26,905 bases of DNA, from contig CALAZS010000028.1 in assembly GCA_937926265.1 (NCBI GenBank), forward strand, positions 1-26,905. The letters run 5' to 3'. The stretch comes from an uncultured Gammaproteobacteria bacterium. Its GTDB lineage: Bacteria; Pseudomonadota; Gammaproteobacteria; Chromatiales; Chromatiaceae. The notes under the pieces were generated by a model, which worked only from the letters and a program-made list of their open reading frames with translations, ran no database searches and was not told the origin of the DNA. Below are positions 8,138-17,109 of this stretch, one piece after another. The translations under genes were made by a program, and so were the position numbers. How positions within the stretch are numbered: position 1 is the stretch's first letter; each line of letters opens with the position of its first letter.

Positions 8138-11100
8138 TTAAGCATCCTGTCGGTAAGGCACTTTAAAGAAAACCGCGTATAAAACCGGTACAACCACCAG
8201 TGTTAAAACCGTGGCAAACGCCAGTCCACCCATTATGGTGATCGACATATTCACAAAAAACACGTCTGGCAAAAGTGGAATCATGCCCAGAATTGTCGTC
8301 GTTGCCGCCAGAATAACCGGCCGCATGCGACTGACCGCTGAATCAAGAATTGCCAGAAACCTGTCCTTGCCCTCTTCAATCTGCAGGTCTATCTCTTCAA
8401 TCAGGACGATGGCATTCTTAATCAGCAAACCTATTAGAGCCAGGGCACCTAACAGTGACATGAAATCAAACGCACCGTCCAGACCCAGCAAACCCGCGGT
8501 AACGCCAATGATCGCCAATGGCACCGTCAGCCAGATAATCAATGGCTGACGTAACTGGCCAAAAAGCAGGATACTGACAACAATCATCATCAAAAACCCG
8601 GTTGGCAAAGCTCCAAACAATGCCGCCTGAGCATCCCTGGAACTTTCATACTCACCACCCCAGGAAAGACTGTACCCCGGAGGCAGCTCTATCGCCTCAA
8701 TTTTAGGCTTCAAGCGGTTAAACAGCGGCGTCGCCAGTTCACCTGAAGGATTACACTGCGCGATGATTATTTGCTCACGGTCCTTGCTGCGAATCATCGG
8801 GTTTTCCCAAACGGTGTTAAAACCCTTCACTACCTGGGCAATAGGCACTGTTGCATTCAGCACCGGACTGAACACCCTGATATCCTGAATATGCTTCACA
8901 TCACCGCGTTCGTCAGCCGATGCGCGCACATAGATTGGCAACAGGTAAATACCATCGCGATAGGTTCCAATCTGTGTGCCTTCAAACGCATAAGACAAAG
9001 CATACGCCAGATCTTCACGGCTGATCCCCAACTGTCTGCCAACCTGCTCGTTAAATTCCGGCTGAATCAGCTTAACCGGCTGACGCCAGTCATCGCGAAT
9101 TTCGATCGCTTCAGAATCTGAGCGCATAACCGCCTTGGCCTTTTCTGCCAGTTCCCGTAATACATTGGGGTCACTGCCATGAAAACGGGCCTCAATTTTA
9201 CTGTCTTTACCCGGGCCGATACGCAGCGATTTTATAATCGGGTCCAGCTCTGGATAACCATCCATATATTCATCAACCGCTTTCCAGATTAGTGAAATCC
9301 TCTCCCTGCTGTCAGCCCTGACAATGATCTGCGCGTAAGAACTGGACCTGCCTTTACCATCATATACCAGGGTAAAACGCTGGTGGCCGGAACCAACCAC
9401 GGTAGCAGTTTGCGTGACGCCTTCCTGCTCACGCAGAAAAGCTGAAACTTTTTTGGCGACCTCTTCAGTTCGGCGAATATCTGATCCCTCCGGCAACCAG
9501 AGATCAACAAACATCATCGGTGTGTTGGAATTCGGGAAAAATGCCTGTTTTACAAAACCAAAACCGAACAGCGAAAGCACAAACAAAGCAATGACCAGAA
9601 TGATAGTGAGGCCACGATGCTTCAGTGCTTTTTTCAAAATACCCCGATAAAGTGAAAACAAGCCTCCATGATATGGGTCATGATCAGCATCCAGTTTTTT
9701 GGGATCGGGTTTTATCAGCCATGCACATAACAATGGCGTAGTACTGATTGCCGTGATCCAGGACAACAACAGGGAAAACAAAATCACCCAAAACAGCGAG
9801 TTGGTAAATTCTCCGGTACTGTCAGGCGATAAACCTATAGCCGAGAATGCCAGTATGCCAATCACAGTCCCCCCCAGCAAAGGCCAGATGGTTTTATCAA
9901 CCACCTCACCAGCAGCCTGCGCGCCAGGCATACCGGCGCGCATTCGCACCAACATACCTTCTGCTACGACGATGGCATTATCCACCAGCATACCCAGGGC
10001 AATAACCAGCGCACCAAGGGAAATTCGCTGAAGTTCAATATCTTGCAGATGCATGATCAGCAGCGTGCCAGCGACAGTTATCAGCAGTACCGAGCCTATG
10101 ATCATGCCTACACGCAAGCCCATGAACAGCAGCAGCACAACAATAACAATTGCCACAGCCTGGCCGACACTAACCAGGAAGCCTTTTACCGAGGTTGAAA
10201 CCTCGAGAGGCTGGTTATAAATTGGCTCCAACTGCATGCCAACCGGAATTTCCTGAACCAGTTCCCGAAAGCGACTGCCAATTTCTTCACCAACCGCAAC
10301 TACATTCTGCCCTTCGCTCATGGAGATACCCATGACAAGTGCAGGCTTACCATTAAGAAAATAATGCTTGGCCGGATTATCTTCGTAAGCACGGGTAATG
10401 GTGGCAATGTCTTTGAGATAAACCAGCTTTTTATCTTCGGATGAAATCAATACATCACCAATAGCTTTTACCGAGGAAAGTGAACCCGTAGGCTCGATGC
10501 GCAAGTACTCATCGCCGACGCGAACATTACCGGCCGATGCCACGGTGTTTTGCGACTGAAGCACCTGTGCAATCTGGCCAATGGAGATATCCAGTTCAGC
10601 CAGGGTCGACTGGGAAATGTCGACATAGACCACTTCTTTCTGAGTACCATCAATGACAATCTTGCGAACCCCATCAATCAGTACCAACTGCTTTTTAAGC
10701 TTAAGCGCAGTATCGTAAAGATCACGAAAGCTGTAACCTTCTCCCGTCAGCCCCAGGTAGATGCCATAAACATCACCAAAATCATCAATCACGATTGGGT
10801 CAAGCGCACCCGGAGGCAGCTTGTTACGCATGTCCGCAATCTTGCGGCGCAGTTCGTCATAAATATTCGGAAAGTCTTTCTTGCGATATATATCTTGAAA
10901 TTCAATCTTGATTTCAGACATACCCGGACGCGATATGCTTTCTTCGATCGACTTGACCTGTCCCATCAACTGAACGGCATCTTCGATGTGATAAGTCACC
11001 TCGTCCTGAACTTCCTGGGCACTGGCACCCGGGTAGTAAGTAATGATCTTGGCATTTTTGATTGTAAACGCAGGATCTTCGAGTTTTCCCATGTTCTCGA

Positions 11101-11185
11101 ATCCCCAGATGCCACCACCGACCAGCAACAGCACGATCAACCAGGATGTAACTGGCGTTTTAACTGAATATTCTCCGATATTCAT
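8138..11185 (-). CDS. RND-family efflux pump, inner-membrane permease
   Basis: A 1015-residue, complete RND (AcrB-like) proton-driven exporter. The N-terminal helix (about 12-30) is followed by a large periplasmic porter domain, a block of membrane helices from about 330, a second periplasmic domain and the final helices from about 860. TM4 reads ALGMLVDNAIVVAEG: the first of the two proton-relay Asp residues of AcrB (LLVDDAIVV) is kept and the second is Asn. TM10 keeps the relay Lys in IGLLIKNAIVLIEE. It overlaps its adaptor gene by 4 bases, so they form one operon. No outer-membrane channel gene is present, so it probably uses a TolC-type channel encoded elsewhere. The substrate cannot be predicted; the sequence looks like the hydrophobic/amphiphilic exporter class rather than the heavy-metal class. 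Confidence 0.93.
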   Translation of the reverse strand: MNIGEYSVKTPVTSWLIVLLLVGGGIWGFENMGKLEDPAFTIKNAKIITYYPGASAQEVQDEVTYHIEDAVQLMGQVKSIEESISRPGMSEIKIEFQDIYRKKDFPNIYDELRRKIADMRNKLPPGALDPIVIDDFGDVYGIYLGLTGEGYSFRDLYDTALKLKKQLVLIDGVRKIVIDGTQKEVVYVDISQSTLAELDISIGQIAQVLQSQNTVASAGNVRVGDEYLRIEPTGSLSSVKAIGDVLISSEDKKLVYLKDIATITRAYEDNPAKHYFLNGKPALVMGISMSEGQNVVAVGEEIGSRFRELVQEIPVGMQLEPIYNQPLEVSTSVKGFLVSVGQAVAIVIVVLLLFMGLRVGMIIGSVLLITVAGTLLIMHLQDIELQRISLGALVIALGMLVDNAIVVAEGMLVRMRAGMPGAQAAGEVVDKTIWPLLGGTVIGILAFSAIGLSPDSTGEFTNSLFWVILFSLLLSWITAISTTPLLCAWLIKPDPKKLDADHDPYHGGLFSLYRGILKKALKHRGLTIILVIALFVLSLFGFGFVKQAFFPNSNTPMMFVDLWLPEGSDIRRTEEVAKKVSAFLREQEGVTQTATVVGSGHQRFTLVYDGKGRSSSYAQIIVRADSRERISLIWKAVDEYMDGYPELDPIIKSLRIGPGKDSKIEARFHGSDPNVLRELAEKAKAVMRSDSEAIEIRDDWRQPVKLIQPEFNEQVGRQLGISREDLAYALSYAFEGTQIGTYRDGIYLLPIYVRASADERGDVKHIQDIRVFSPVLNATVPIAQVVKGFNTVWENPMIRSKDREQIIIAQCNPSGELATPLFNRLKPKIEAIELPPGYSLSWGGEYESSRDAQAALFGALPTGFLMMIVVSILLFGQLRQPLIIWLTVPLAIIGVTAGLLGLDGAFDFMSLLGALALIGLLIKNAIVLIEEIDLQIEEGKDRFLAILDSAVSRMRPVILAATTTILGMIPLLPDVFFVNMSITIMGGLAFATVLTLVVVPVLYAVFFKVPYRQDA

Positions 11186-12339
11186 AAATTACCCTGAGAA
11201 TCCGGGTTGACAGAAGCCCCCACAGACGTCGGTTCTGCCTGCTCAGGTGTTTCCATCAATCTGACTTTTTGCCCTTCTGACATGTAGGATGCACCGGCAA
11301 TCACCAGGCGATCACCAACTTCAAGCCCGGATAAAATTTCAATTTCAGTACCAAACATCTTGCCAATAGTGACCTGCTTTGATGTCAGCGTCATGGTTGA
11401 TTCTTCAACCACCCAAACCCTGCTGCCAAGTTCACTATTGGCAACAACGGCGACGGCAGGAATCAGAACCTTCTCTCGTTCCGAGTTTAATAACAAACCG
11501 GAAATATCCAACTCAACTTTTGCTGTCATGCCCGGAAGAACCTGTAATTCCTCGGGACGCGGCATGGTAAAAACAACCTGGAAGGTCTGGGTTTTTGGGT
11601 CGGCTTCAGTGGCGGCCTCTTTGAAGGTTAATTCAAAGTATCTGCCGGGCAAACCATCAAAGATTGCATGTACACGTTTTGATGTAGTCTTCCTGGCTTC
11701 TTCTGTCGTCCTGTCTTTTCTTCTGATCCTTTGCACCAGGCTTTCAGGCACATCAAACTTTATTTCAAGAGTATCCAGGGCACGCAGTTCCATCACAGGC
11801 TGACGCGGCTGAACTTCTTCAAAATTTTCGACCAGTCTGCGCGATACCGAACCCTTAAAAGGCGCAATCAGTTCTGCATAGCTCAGTTCATTTTTGGCAT
11901 TATCCAAAGCCGCCTTGGCGGTCTGGTAGGCTGCCTCGAGCTTGTCATAATCAGTACGTGAAATATACCCGTCACCGATCAGGTCTTTCGCCCGTTTAAA
12001 ATCAGCCTCAGTCCGGTTAAAAGTAGCCGACTTCTCATCTACAACCAGTTGCAGTTCGGTTGTATCAAGGCGCGCCAAAACCTGGCCGGCCTTTACACCG
12101 TCCCCCTCGTTGATCAAAATCTCGTTAATCTTGCCGCCAACCCGGAAAGACAGGTCCGCCCTTTGTGCCGCATCCACCACCGCAGGGAAGCTGCGTTTTG
12201 AGCCATTGTAAAACTCCTCGATAACCATGGTTTTAACCGGTCGAATCGTTACAGGCACTGGATCGGATGTATCGGCTGAATCGCAGCCAGTGAGCATAAG
12301 GGAAAAAACCAAAAGAATAAGGAGATTAATAGGAGTCAT
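11182..12339 (-). CDS. RND efflux adaptor (membrane fusion protein), lipoprotein
   Basis: A 385-residue periplasmic adaptor that bridges the RND pump and an outer-membrane channel. The N-terminus is a lipoprotein signal with lipobox LTGC; the lipidated residue would be Cys19, followed by Asp20, which by the Lol +2 rule means inner-membrane retention. Next come a lipoyl half (KINEILINEGDGVKAGQVLA), an alpha-helical hairpin at about 95-160, the second lipoyl half (AELIAPFKGSVSRR), a beta-barrel and a membrane-proximal domain. I prefer ATG 12339 to a GTG 9 bases upstream, because the AGGTGA ribosome binding site lies 6 bases before the ATG and includes that GTG. It is the first gene of the operon, with tandem operator-like dyads upstream. 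Confidence 0.93.
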   Translation of the reverse strand: MTPINLLILLVFSLMLTGCDSADTSDPVPVTIRPVKTMVIEEFYNGSKRSFPAVVDAAQRADLSFRVGGKINEILINEGDGVKAGQVLARLDTTELQLVVDEKSATFNRTEADFKRAKDLIGDGYISRTDYDKLEAAYQTAKAALDNAKNELSYAELIAPFKGSVSRRLVENFEEVQPRQPVMELRALDTLEIKFDVPESLVQRIRRKDRTTEEARKTTSKRVHAIFDGLPGRYFELTFKEAATEADPKTQTFQVVFTMPRPEELQVLPGMTAKVELDISGLLLNSEREKVLIPAVAVVANSELGSRVWVVEESTMTLTSKQVTIGKMFGTEIEILSGLEVGDRLVIAGASYMSEGQKVRLMETPEQAEPTSVGASVNPDSQGNL

Positions 12340-12377
12340 TGATATCACCTGGGAATTAGATAAATAACAGACTACCG

Positions 12378-12417
12378 GTTGAATGTTACAATTTCAATTG
12401 AATGATACGAATTCAAT
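12378..12417. promoter_or_regulatory. Tandem overlapping dyads, likely repressor operator of the RND operon
   Basis: Two related 21-bp imperfect palindromes lie 19 bp apart (12378-12398 and 12397-12417). The second has perfect arms ATTGAAT-N7-ATTCAAT; the first agrees with it at 17 of 21 positions. They sit 39-79 bases upstream of the adaptor start, where the promoter should be (a TTGAAA-N17-TAGTCT candidate overlaps them on the minus strand). Such dyads upstream of RND operons are commonly bound by TetR-family repressors, but no regulator gene is in the window, so the identity of the protein is inference. Confidence 0.65.
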
Positions 12418-12432
12418 TTAGCAAATTCATTT

Positions 12433-12457
12433 GGCAGATCAACAGTCTTTATCTGCC
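12433..12457. other. Inverted repeat in the adaptor/mscK intergenic region
   Basis: GGCAGAT and ATCTGCC form perfect 7-bp arms around an 11-base loop. It lies between divergent genes, 16 bases from the tandem dyads and upstream of the mscK promoter candidate. It could be a protein site or a hairpin; there is no T-run for a terminator. Confidence 0.5.
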
Positions 12458-12479
12458 TCTATTCATCCTTTTGTTTATC

Positions 12480-12508
12480 TCGACAACGTTCATAGATCAA
12501 TTCATGAT
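12480..12508 (+). promoter_or_regulatory. Candidate promoter for the mscK-like gene
   Basis: TCGACA (5 of 6 to the -35 consensus), 17 bases, then CATGAT (4 of 6 to the -10 consensus). It would start transcription near 12515, about 40 bases before the AGGAGG ribosome binding site. Spacing is ideal but the -10 is weak. Confidence 0.35.
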
Positions 12509-12564
12509 GCAACTTAATCAAGACAGCCAGAATAAATCCAGAACAGATATTTAGGAGGTATTTC

Positions 12565-12642
12565 TTGAAATTACTTAATATAATCCGCAGTGTTACTACC
12601 GGGATTACGAGAAAAAGTTTGCAAACATTTACTTTCAAATAA
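12565..12642 (+). CDS. Possible 25-codon leader ORF before the mscK-like gene
   Basis: A TTG codon sits 6 bases after AGGAGG (12553-12558), the only strong ribosome binding site in front of the channel gene. From that TTG a 25-codon frame (starting MKLLNIIRS, ending TFTFK) stops with TAA at 12642, 10 bases before the channel ATG, which has no good site of its own. This would couple translation of leader and channel. The peptide is basic and resembles nothing I know. Alternatively the AGGAGG is simply used by the GTG at 12590 that extends the channel frame, although it is too far away (31 bases). Confidence 0.35.
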   Translation: MKLLNIIRSVTTGITRKSLQTFTFK

Positions 12643-12652
12643 TCAATGTGAT

Positions 12653-15600
12653 ATGTCTAAATCAATAATTGCCGTATTTTTAGTAGTTGTTAGCTATGTA
12701 ATTTTATCCAATGTTTCCAGTGCACCAGCATCGGATAATTTGTCACCAGTTATTTCTGCAAACATAACCCCTAGCGTCGAACTAATTAATAGCCGAAGCA
12801 AGGAAGTTGCCCGTGGCGATTTATCTGACGAAGATAAAAGCTTGTTGTCTGACTTGTACAGCCAATCAATAAGTAGTCTGGGCCTGACAGAAACTCACCG
12901 TAAGAAAGCGCTTGTTTTTTCTGAAATAATTCAAACCTCCAACACTCAGCTACAAAAGATAAAGGCTGAATTGCTCAACGCCTCACAACAATCGGCAGCT
13001 TCATCATCTATAGATATTGATTTACCGCTTTATGAAATTGAACAAAACCTACAAAAGCTCAAAGCAGATCTTGCTTTATCAGAAACAAGATTCAATGAAC
13101 TGAAGAATCAGTTAAGTATAGAGAAAGACCGACCGGTCAAGGTTCGACAGCGCCTGTTAGAAGTTAAAAAACAACTTTCTGAATTATCTTTACTTTTATC
13201 CCAGCCAGATAGCGAGACTGCTTCACCTGAAATTAATGAGGCACAAAGCTGGGCCAACATTACGCTTCAAGAGCAATTACGCACTGAAGCGCTCATGCTT
13301 GAACAAGAGCTTTCAAGCCATCCTGCACGCATCGAACTACTCACTGCAAAGTTTGATCTGGCGGAAATAGAACTCTCAAACTCCAGGAACAAAGTGAATG
13401 GTTTTGAAGAAGCTGCCAATCAAATTCGCCTGGGTGAGACTGAAAAGGCCAAAGCTGATGCTATAAAGGCAGAACGTGAGGCAGCCAGCAAGCACCCCCT
13501 GGTAGCTCATTTGGCAACTCAAAATACAACATTAAGTGAGCAAATTGATCTATTGGCAAATGAGATTGAAAACATCAACAAGGATGAAGTCGAAGCAACC
13601 GAATCAGCCAATCGTATTGAAGAAGCTTTTAACACAACTCGCAAGAAGCTGGATATTGCGGGCTTAAGCCAGGTATTGGGTCAAGTTCTGCAACAGGAAA
13701 AACGCGCATTACCCGATACAAGACACTTTCAGAAACTAACAAGCATCCGGGAACAAAAAATTGCGGATACCTCGTTGTCTCAAATTCAACTGGAGCAAGA
13801 AAGACGTGAACTTCGTAATATAAATTCCTATGTTGACGCACTTTCCACAAGTTTATCTGCTCAACAAAGTTTTGAAATTAAAGAAGAGCTTGCTGCTCTT
13901 GCCAAAAACCGAAAAGATCTTATCGATAACGCTCTAAGTGTCCAACGCGCATACTTACAAGCTATTGTTGAACTCGACATTTCTCAACGTCGTCAGCAGA
14001 CTGCTGTTGAAAATTACTCCGACTTTCTAGGTAAACGCCTTCTCTGGATACGCAGTACTGAGCAGGTTAGCTGGGAAACCGTAAAAAAAATTCCAGAGCA
14101 AATATCTCACCTTTTTTCTCCCTCCAGGTGGCAAAACTTTATCCAAACTCTAATAAGTGATGTTTTACTGGAGACAATGCCAAGTCTTGCTCTGGTTTTT
14201 GCGCTTGTAGTTTTGGTAACACGGCCAAAAATCTGGCAACAACTTCGCAACACGGGAACACACATAGGTAATTTACGCCTTGATCGTGTGACATACACAA
14301 TGCAAGCGATAGCCTGGATTCTGATTTTGGCTTTGCCCGGCCCGGTTTTGATGATGGCGATCGGCTGGGAACTTGGCACATCCTTTGAAGCATCCAATTT
14401 TTCCAAGATGGTTAGTAATACATTGATGATCTTGGCACCATTACTTTTTCATTTAAGCGCTTTTAGACTTTTTCTCGCTCCAGGGAGCATTGCGCAAGTT
14501 CATTATGGCTGGCAACACTCTGGTGTTAAGAAGCTTCATCATGATCTCAACTGGTTTACACCAATAACACTGGGCCTGACTTTTGTGGTTACCCTGGCAT
14601 TTCAGGATAATGTACTGGGTTCAGGTAGTGGCCTGGGTCGAGCCATCTTCATTTTCTTGATGTTAACGTTTGCCATTTTTTTCTTTCGCCTGGCAAAACC
14701 GCATGGCGGGACAATTGCCATTCTCGCCTCCGGAAAGCCCGACAGTATCCTGATCAGGTTTCGTCATTTGTGGTTTGTTTTATTTGTAGGGCCTCCAGTC
14801 GCATCCATTCTTGTTTCTCTTGCCGGATACATGTTTACAGCCGGCACTTTAATTGAACGGATTTTACAAAGCACCTGGTTTGCCCTTTTGGTAATTGTTA
14901 TACACCAATTCATTTTAAGATGGCTAACCTTGAACCAAAGGCGATTACGCCTTGAGGCAGCAAAAATCAAAAGGCGCACTGAACAAGAAGCTCGAGCCAA
15001 CCGGGAAACAGAAGAGGAAGCCGAAGGTATGTTTTTGCGTGAAATCGAAGAGCCGGAAGTTGACCTGGGCGCTTTGAGTATCACAAGTCACAAGTTGCTC
15101 AATAACACTCTTATACTCGTTGGTCTTGTAGGTATATGGCTTATCTGGAGGGATGTGTTACCTGCACTGCAGATACTTAACGATATTACGTTGTGGAACT
15201 ATACTCATTCTGATAATGAAATTATTCCGATTACACTTTCCAGCCTTATCCTGGCATTGCTGGTAATTATTATTACTGTGGTAGCCACAAGACAGTTACC
15301 GGCATTTATAGAAATTGTACTGCTGCAGCGTCTGGACATGTCGCAAGGCAGTCGTTATACCGTCACAACTCTGACACGATATACGATAATTGCAGTTGGC
15401 ACCGTCTGGGTATTCAGTTTTCTTGGTGGTAGCTGGTCTGAGATCCAGTGGATCTTTGCAGCACTCGGCGTTGGCATTGGCTTTGGCCTGCAGGAAATTG
15501 TAGCCAATTTCATTAGTGGCCTGATTATATTATTTGAACGCCCAATACGCGTTGGCGATGTCGTTACTGTTGGTAATACAGATGGCGTTGTGACACGCAT

Positions 15601-16051
15601 CCAGATTCGAGCGACAACAATTCGCAACTTTGACCGCAAAGAACTGTTGGTGCCTAACAAGAACTTTATCACTCAGGAGTTACTTAACTGGTCACTTAGT
15701 GATCAAACTACCCGGATTATGATAGAAGTCGGGATAGCTTATGGAAGTGACGCCCAACAGGCATTGAAAATCCTGGAGGAAGTAGCCAGCGAACATCACC
15801 GGGTCATGCATGATCCTGCTCCATTTACCGTGTTTGAATCATTTGGTGATAACGCCCTTTTATTATCACTTCGCTGTTACATCGATGATATTGATTACAG
15901 ACTGCGTACCATCACTGAGATTAACCTGGAAATCAATAAACGCATGACAGAGGCTGGAATCGAAATTGCATTTCCACAGCGAGATATTCACCTGGATACA
16001 CGCAAACCCCTTGATATACGTCTTTATCGCGATAAAGAAAATTCCGATTAA
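12653..16051 (+). CDS. MscK/KefA-like mechanosensitive channel
   Basis: 1132 residues from ATG 12653, close to the length of E. coli MscK. It opens with a signal peptide (SKSIIAVFLVVVSYVILSNV, cleavage probably after SSA), which is why I prefer this start to a GTG 63 bases upstream that would put a charged 21-residue tail before it. A long periplasmic region follows, rich in coiled-coil heptads (to about residue 500), then about eleven membrane helices. The MscS-type pore and beta domain lie at the C-terminus: the Gly/Ala pore helix AALGVGIGFGLQEIVANFIS (near 15461-15520), then FERPIRVGD and VPNKNF, both signatures of the MscS family. It releases solutes during hypo-osmotic shock; in E. coli MscK opening also depends on external K+, which cannot be judged here. 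The gene is AT-richer than the chemotaxis and RND genes beside it and stands alone on the plus strand, ending at a clear terminator. Confidence 0.9.
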   Translation: MSKSIIAVFLVVVSYVILSNVSSAPASDNLSPVISANITPSVELINSRSKEVARGDLSDEDKSLLSDLYSQSISSLGLTETHRKKALVFSEIIQTSNTQLQKIKAELLNASQQSAASSSIDIDLPLYEIEQNLQKLKADLALSETRFNELKNQLSIEKDRPVKVRQRLLEVKKQLSELSLLLSQPDSETASPEINEAQSWANITLQEQLRTEALMLEQELSSHPARIELLTAKFDLAEIELSNSRNKVNGFEEAANQIRLGETEKAKADAIKAEREAASKHPLVAHLATQNTTLSEQIDLLANEIENINKDEVEATESANRIEEAFNTTRKKLDIAGLSQVLGQVLQQEKRALPDTRHFQKLTSIREQKIADTSLSQIQLEQERRELRNINSYVDALSTSLSAQQSFEIKEELAALAKNRKDLIDNALSVQRAYLQAIVELDISQRRQQTAVENYSDFLGKRLLWIRSTEQVSWETVKKIPEQISHLFSPSRWQNFIQTLISDVLLETMPSLALVFALVVLVTRPKIWQQLRNTGTHIGNLRLDRVTYTMQAIAWILILALPGPVLMMAIGWELGTSFEASNFSKMVSNTLMILAPLLFHLSAFRLFLAPGSIAQVHYGWQHSGVKKLHHDLNWFTPITLGLTFVVTLAFQDNVLGSGSGLGRAIFIFLMLTFAIFFFRLAKPHGGTIAILASGKPDSILIRFRHLWFVLFVGPPVASILVSLAGYMFTAGTLIERILQSTWFALLVIVIHQFILRWLTLNQRRLRLEAAKIKRRTEQEARANRETEEEAEGMFLREIEEPEVDLGALSITSHKLLNNTLILVGLVGIWLIWRDVLPALQILNDITLWNYTHSDNEIIPITLSSLILALLVIIITVVATRQLPAFIEIVLLQRLDMSQGSRYTVTTLTRYTIIAVGTVWVFSFLGGSWSEIQWIFAALGVGIGFGLQEIVANFISGLIILFERPIRVGDVVTVGNTDGVVTRIQIRATTIRNFDRKELLVPNKNFITQELLNWSLSDQTTRIMIEVGIAYGSDAQQALKILEEVASEHHRVMHDPAPFTVFESFGDNALLLSLRCYIDDIDYRLRTITEINLEINKRMTEAGIEIAFPQRDIHLDTRKPLDIRLYRDKENSD
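16021..16038. other. Perfect 18-bp palindrome at the end of the mscK-like gene
   Basis: TCTTTATCGCGATAAAGA is its own reverse complement. It lies within the last codons of the channel gene (LYRDK). It could be coincidence of codon choice, a protein site, or part of the 3'-end RNA structure that continues downstream. Confidence 0.6.
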
Positions 16052-16060
16052 TGACTGGTT

Positions 16061-16092
16061 GAACCCGGCCATTTGGAAATGTTCTCGGGTTC
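16061..16092. other. Nested inverted repeat just after the mscK-like gene
   Basis: Outer arms GAACCCG and CGGGTTC (7 bp) enclose inner arms CATT and AATG around a 4-base loop. It starts 9 bases after the stop codon and lies upstream of the real terminator, so it may be an mRNA 3'-end structure. No T-run follows. Confidence 0.5.
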
Positions 16093-16124
16093 AAATACTT
16101 TTCTCAATACCTCATGACATTCAT

Positions 16125-16152
16125 CCCTGCCATCTTGGCAGGGTTATTTTTC
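16125..16152 (+). terminator. Rho-independent terminator of the mscK-like gene
   Basis: CCCTGCC and GGCAGGG form a perfect 7-bp stem around the loop ATCTT, followed by TTATTTTTCT on the plus strand. It lies 73 bases after the stop codon. Confidence 0.88.
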
Positions 16153-16281
16153 TACACACCAGACAGTCAAAATTCACAGCAATCAGGCCGCAACTTGGTA
16201 AAACTGGGCATGGCTCATTTCAGGTGACGGGTTAATTTAAACACTGGTTACCAGAATGAAGTCTTGAAATTAAGATGTTTT

Positions 16282-17109
16282 TCAAAAATTAAAATTCACG
16301 AATACCGAGGGGCCAGTAAACTTTAACTGACCATCCCAACCGCCTGGTTGATTTTCATCTTCGGACATTTCTACATTAATATAATTATAAGCAAGACCTA
16401 AACCAAAGTTGCGATGCATCTGATATTGAAGGGTAGTTGAAGCGTTCCATAAAGTGCCATCAATGCCACTAACTGATAAACTCAGCCAATCTGCTCTCGC
16501 ACTTAACAGAACCTTATCTGAAAATGCATACGAGCCATAAGCTCCTAAGTTTGGCAAAAGTCCCCATTCATCCAATTCCTCTTTGAAACTGGGTAAAGGA
16601 ATTCCTCCAACAGTCGCTGAACCTTCCAGTGATGCCTTGGTTCTGGCAATGTGAGTACCTATGCCAACCCCAAGCTCATAATCAGCTTCTTTAAAAAAGT
16701 TGTATCCATAAAAAAGTCTGTAAATATCGAGTCGTTCTTCAGAATCTATAGCTCCCGAGAAAAAGCCTTCACCAAAACGCCCAGTAAAATTAGCTGAACC
16801 AGAGTCAGAAAAAGAAAAATATTCAAATTGGAGTTGTGAAGAATTACTCATTCTCCATTTAAAAGTTCCTCTGGGTAAAACTTTATCGTTGCTGATTCCT
16901 AAATCATTTTGAAAATCAATTTCTCTTCCATTGTTTAGAGGTCCATTATATTTGTATTTACCTTTGTGGTCTGAAAAGAATCCTCCAAGAGTAAATGTAA
17001 ATTCATCAGACAACAGAGGATGCTCACCAAGTATCTCACTAGAAGATGAAATATTAGGTAACAGCATTGTGAATAAAATCAAAATTAAGAGTTTAGGATT
17101 TTTTTCCAT
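16282..17109 (-). CDS. Outer-membrane beta-barrel protein of unknown function
   Basis: 275 residues. An N-terminal signal peptide (hydrophobic core LLILILFTMLLPNIS, cleavage near SSSE) is followed by alternating hydrophobic/polar strands rich in aromatic and Gly residues, ending in VFVNFNF. A C-terminal Phe is the usual signal for insertion by the Bam machinery. An acidic motif EIDFQNDLGIS and a following strand FKWRMSNSSQLQFEYFSF are typical of a widespread family of small barrels found in gammaproteobacteria, but I cannot assign a function. It is not a classical trimeric porin (too short). The ATG has no evident ribosome binding site. The gene is a single transcription unit in an AT-rich stretch, convergent with the mscK-like gene. 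AT content and isolation could hint at transfer, but only weakly. Confidence 0.8.
   Translation of the reverse strand: MEKNPKLLILILFTMLLPNISSSSEILGEHPLLSDEFTFTLGGFFSDHKGKYKYNGPLNNGREIDFQNDLGISNDKVLPRGTFKWRMSNSSQLQFEYFSFSDSGSANFTGRFGEGFFSGAIDSEERLDIYRLFYGYNFFKEADYELGVGIGTHIARTKASLEGSATVGGIPLPSFKEELDEWGLLPNLGAYGSYAFSDKVLLSARADWLSLSVSGIDGTLWNASTTLQYQMHRNFGLGLAYNYINVEMSEDENQPGGWDGQLKFTGPSVFVNFNF

Noticed and set aside
10550..11167. 205-codon open frame on the plus strand
   Set aside because: It lies wholly antisense to the first RND pump, whose motifs are continuous through the region; the composition is not protein-like.
12590..12652. GTG-started N-terminal extension of the mscK-like protein
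   Set aside because: It would place 21 partly charged residues before a clear signal peptide, and has no ribosome binding site at proper distance.
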